A stretch of DNA of 33,716 bases. Origin: Candidatus Vecturithrix granuli. GTDB taxonomy: Bacteria > Moduliflexota > Moduliflexia > Moduliflexales > Moduliflexaceae. The translations under genes and the position numbers were made by a program. Numbering within the stretch: the stretch's first letter is position 1; each line of letters begins with the position of its first letter. Of this stretch, positions 31,952 through 33,716 are shown one piece after another. The notes beneath the pieces are model-generated. The model made no database searches. It saw nothing but the letters and a program-made list of their open reading frames with translations, and was not told the DNA's origin. The stretch covers positions 246,056 through 279,771 of the forward strand of contig DF820473.1 in the NCBI GenBank assembly GCA_000739535.1, in the 5' to 3' direction.

Positions 31952-33343
31952 ATGCAAACCATTGGAATCTTCCCACTAGAGGTCTTTTATCTTTTTTTGC
32001 TTTTAGGATTTGTGTTTCTCATTTTTGTGCTTTTCAAAAGGCCGATCTATGAAGCCATGTTTCTGGCCTTTGGGTTTAGTATTGTCATGACAGGTCGCTA
32101 TGATATTTTTATGAAATATCTGCTGTATCCTGCGACGCAAAGTAGTTTGTTTTATATCATCGTGGCCTTTCTGACGCTGGCATACGTGTTGAGTAAAACC
32201 AGAGTGGTTGAGAAATTCATTAACATTATCTTAGCTATTTTTGGAGGACTTCCCGGTGGGGCCGGATATGTCGCCCTGTTCTCAAGCAGCGGATTAGCGA
32301 TGATGACCGGAACCGGACCGGGAAATGTCGCTGCCACAGGCGTGTTTACGATTCCGGCCATGATTAAAAGCGGATTTTCGCGTCCTTTAGCCGCAACAAC
32401 AGAGATGGCCGCCAGCATGTTAGGCAATCAAATGGGGCCAGGCCTGAATATTGTGGGGTTCGGAATTCTGGTCAATCTCTTTCCTGATAAAAATTACGAC
32501 TTAGGAAAGTTTTGGGTGGCGCTGTGGATCGTTGGGGGATGGTTAGTCATTCACCGCCTGATTACTCTGATCGTCCTCTGCAAAATTCAGGGGGTCAAAC
32601 CAATTCCCAAAGAAGAACGCCCGAAAATAGGGGAAGCCTTTAGACGGGGATGGGATGCCTTATTATTGCCTTTCTTTGTGCTCTTTCCGATCATTATATC
32701 TTCAAAATATTCAGCCTTACTGGAATCTCGCTTTGGAGTTGACGGAACAAAAGCCTTTTCAGGAACAGTACTGATGTTTTCAGTCGGGGTATGTATGGTG
32801 TATTCCCTATTTATGGGAAGACAGGCGGTTAAAGAATCAGAAGGAGGATTTTCGCTGCAAATCATCTTTAATATGTTCCGAAATAGCCTCCGGTCGGTTG
32901 TGCCTGTGGGAGCAACCATTTATTTTGCTTACGCAATCTCTCTGGTTTTTAAGGAAGTGGCTATGGCAGAAGCAATTACAGCCTGGGTCATAGGATTTGG
33001 CCTGGGGAAATTGGGATGGGCATTGCTCATCACCCTGTTTACAGCCCTATTAGGCATGGTGCTGCCAGGGTCATCGCAGGTCGCTCTTCTGGGTGCTGCA
33101 ATTATTTCAACCGGGGCGGCGGTGGGTATAGATCCCTTCCGGGTTGCGGCTGTCATGCCGACTTTAACAGGAGTTATGGAGGGAATGACGCCTCCTTTAG
33201 CACTGGCGTTATTCACGGCAATGGGAATTGCCAAATCTGAATTCTGGCCATCGGCTAAATTAGCGTATGTCTGGATTGCCGGGCAGATTGTATTTTCGGT
33301 GCTACTGTTAACAGGAATTCTTCCTATCTTTATTCAGGGGTGA
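31952..33343 (+). CDS. DctM-like (TRAP large permease type) transporter
   Basis: This 463-residue protein has about 11-12 membrane helices. It has two pseudo-symmetric re-entrant motifs: SSGLAMMTGTGPGNVAATG with FTIPAMIKSGFSRPLAATTE in the first half, and VLPGSSQVALLGAAIISTGA with MEGMTPPLALALFTAMG in the second half. This is the DctM/ion-transporter superfamily pattern. TRAP systems also need a periplasmic DctP and a small DctQ, and neither is seen; the next gene is a two-helix membrane protein. It is thus either a binding-protein-independent member or depends on a distant partner. GAGAAGAGG precedes the start. It lies 132 bases after the C26 gene; that gap shows nothing notable. Confidence 0.75.
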   Translation: MQTIGIFPLEVFYLFLLLGFVFLIFVLFKRPIYEAMFLAFGFSIVMTGRYDIFMKYLLYPATQSSLFYIIVAFLTLAYVLSKTRVVEKFINIILAIFGGLPGGAGYVALFSSSGLAMMTGTGPGNVAATGVFTIPAMIKSGFSRPLAATTEMAASMLGNQMGPGLNIVGFGILVNLFPDKNYDLGKFWVALWIVGGWLVIHRLITLIVLCKIQGVKPIPKEERPKIGEAFRRGWDALLLPFFVLFPIIISSKYSALLESRFGVDGTKAFSGTVLMFSVGVCMVYSLFMGRQAVKESEGGFSLQIIFNMFRNSLRSVVPVGATIYFAYAISLVFKEVAMAEAITAWVIGFGLGKLGWALLITLFTALLGMVLPGSSQVALLGAAIISTGAAVGIDPFRVAAVMPTLTGVMEGMTPPLALALFTAMGIAKSEFWPSAKLAYVWIAGQIVFSVLLLTGILPIFIQG

Positions 33344-33347
33344 TGCT

Positions 33348-33620
33348 ATGAAAAAAACATTGATTGAATTATGTAAAACAATATTTGGAGTATGTATGTT
33401 TTACGCCGTATTTATAGGAGCCGTGGCAGCCGTTCTGTATGTATTAGGGTTTATTGCGGGCGGCTCTTTTGGAGCAAGCTGTGCCATGTTCGGGGCGAAG
33501 ATTATGAAAACAGGAATTCCTATCTCAGCCTTAGGGTCGTGTATAGGGATGCTTGGGTTCTATATTGAAGGGACTCATGAATTGACAATGAATCAAAAAC
33601 ATCAAGAAACAACAGATTGA
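33348..33620 (+). CDS. Small two-helix membrane protein
   Basis: This 90-residue protein has hydrophobic segments at about 11-37 (TIFGVCMFYAVFIGAVAAVL onward) and about 52-73 (ISALGSCIGMLGFYI), and a polar tail. I do not recognise the family. It starts 4 bases after the DctM-like gene stop, so the two are translationally linked. It may act as a small partner subunit of that transporter, in the place a DctQ subunit would occupy, although DctQ has four helices and is longer. It is the last gene of the cluster within the window. Confidence 0.65.
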   Translation: MKKTLIELCKTIFGVCMFYAVFIGAVAAVLYVLGFIAGGSFGASCAMFGAKIMKTGIPISALGSCIGMLGFYIEGTHELTMNQKHQETTD

Positions 33621-33639
33621 ATTTCGGTTTTATACGAGT

Positions 33640-33659
33640 AAAAACCAGGTTTCTCTAAG
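33640..33659 (+). terminator. Terminator half interrupted by a MITE
   Basis: AAAAACCAGGTTTCTCTAAG matches the left arm and loop of the tupA-tupB hairpins (22317-22340). The complementary arm is replaced by the start of the element at 33660. The last five bases CTAAG would be the target duplication, so the other half of the hairpin is expected after the element, outside the window. Confidence 0.55.
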
Positions 33660-33716
33660 AAGCTGTTTTAAAAGTTTGCAGGTGAGGAGTGCGAAAGCTC
33701 TGCTTTCGCTGTCAAA
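33660..33716 (+). mobile_element. MITE copy 2, truncated by window end
   Basis: It begins AAGCTGTTTTAAAAGTTTGC and is identical over all 57 visible bases to the complement of 13793-13737. It includes half of the family B core (copy 5). The right end lies outside the window. Confidence 0.9.

Noticed and set aside
2781-33716. CRISPR array suggested by many palindromic repeats
   Set aside because: The copies are kilobases apart, are not regularly spaced and have no spacers; no cas gene is present.

Overview
The window is bacterial chromosome of roughly 45-50% GC (estimated by eye), from a Gram-negative anaerobe or microaerobe. It encodes a PEP-CTERM secreted protein, a candidate outer-membrane omptin-type beta-barrel, cohesin and dockerin modules, a tungstate transporter, and a sigma-54 regulator with its own -24/-12 promoter. 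I saw no rRNA, tRNA, CRISPR array or phage genes. A deep-branching lineage, such as the filamentous wastewater candidate phyla, would fit the mix, but that placement is a guess.

Layout. 1-2.7 kb (+): a small unknown protein, a uridine-kinase-like P-loop kinase and a sucrose-phosphate-synthase-like glycosyltransferase, with a 36-bp perfect inverted repeat between the last two. 2.9-7.3 kb (-): a PEP-CTERM protein, then a decayed scaffold gene of about 1,000 codons (membrane anchor, cohesin, Pro-Thr linker, cohesin, linker, leucine-rich repeats, linker, dockerin). That gene is broken by a degenerate IS200-like element and three single-base homopolymer shifts. 7.3-8.4 kb: mobile-element debris, including an IS630-type orfA relic. 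8.4-10.4 kb (-): a DUF362/ferredoxin protein and an MbfA-like ferritin/VIT1 iron transporter. 10.8-13.1 kb (+): a MNT-type nucleotidyltransferase and a 613-aa membrane protein with a duplicated N-terminal module. 13.2-17.0 kb (-): a single-chain type IIG restriction-modification enzyme followed by DUF4160 (split by a 123-bp MITE) and DUF2442. 17.3-20.1 kb: a YkuE-like metallophosphoesterase, an HU/IHF protein and an orphan ECF/CbiO-type ATPase. 20.4-23.2 kb (-): tupABC. 23.5-24.5 kb (+): the omptin-like barrel. 24.7-33.6 kb (+): a membrane-bound Cache-HAMP-PAS-sigma-54 activator, then a co-directional cluster of AtuA-like (DUF1446), DUF4387, a Na+/solute symporter, a C26 amidotransferase-like hydrolase, a DctM-like permease and a small membrane protein.

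How the parts work together. The clearest candidate system is 24.7-33.6 kb. The regulator gene is followed by two matching operator-like palindromes about 87 bp apart and then by a well-formed -24/-12 promoter driving the AtuA/DUF4387/transport cluster. This reads as a self-contained uptake and catabolic unit for an unidentified small molecule sensed outside the cytoplasmic membrane.

The second theme is short palindromic repeats. At least two families have twin GCGAAA...TTTCGC-type hairpins. Family A occurs five times and ends in a Shine-Dalgarno-like GGAG; two copies supply the ribosome-binding site of the next gene. Family B occurs five times and is carried inside elements with different terminal inverted repeats, one with a clean 5-bp target duplication inside the DUF4160 gene. 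Several of these elements have altered the ends of genes.
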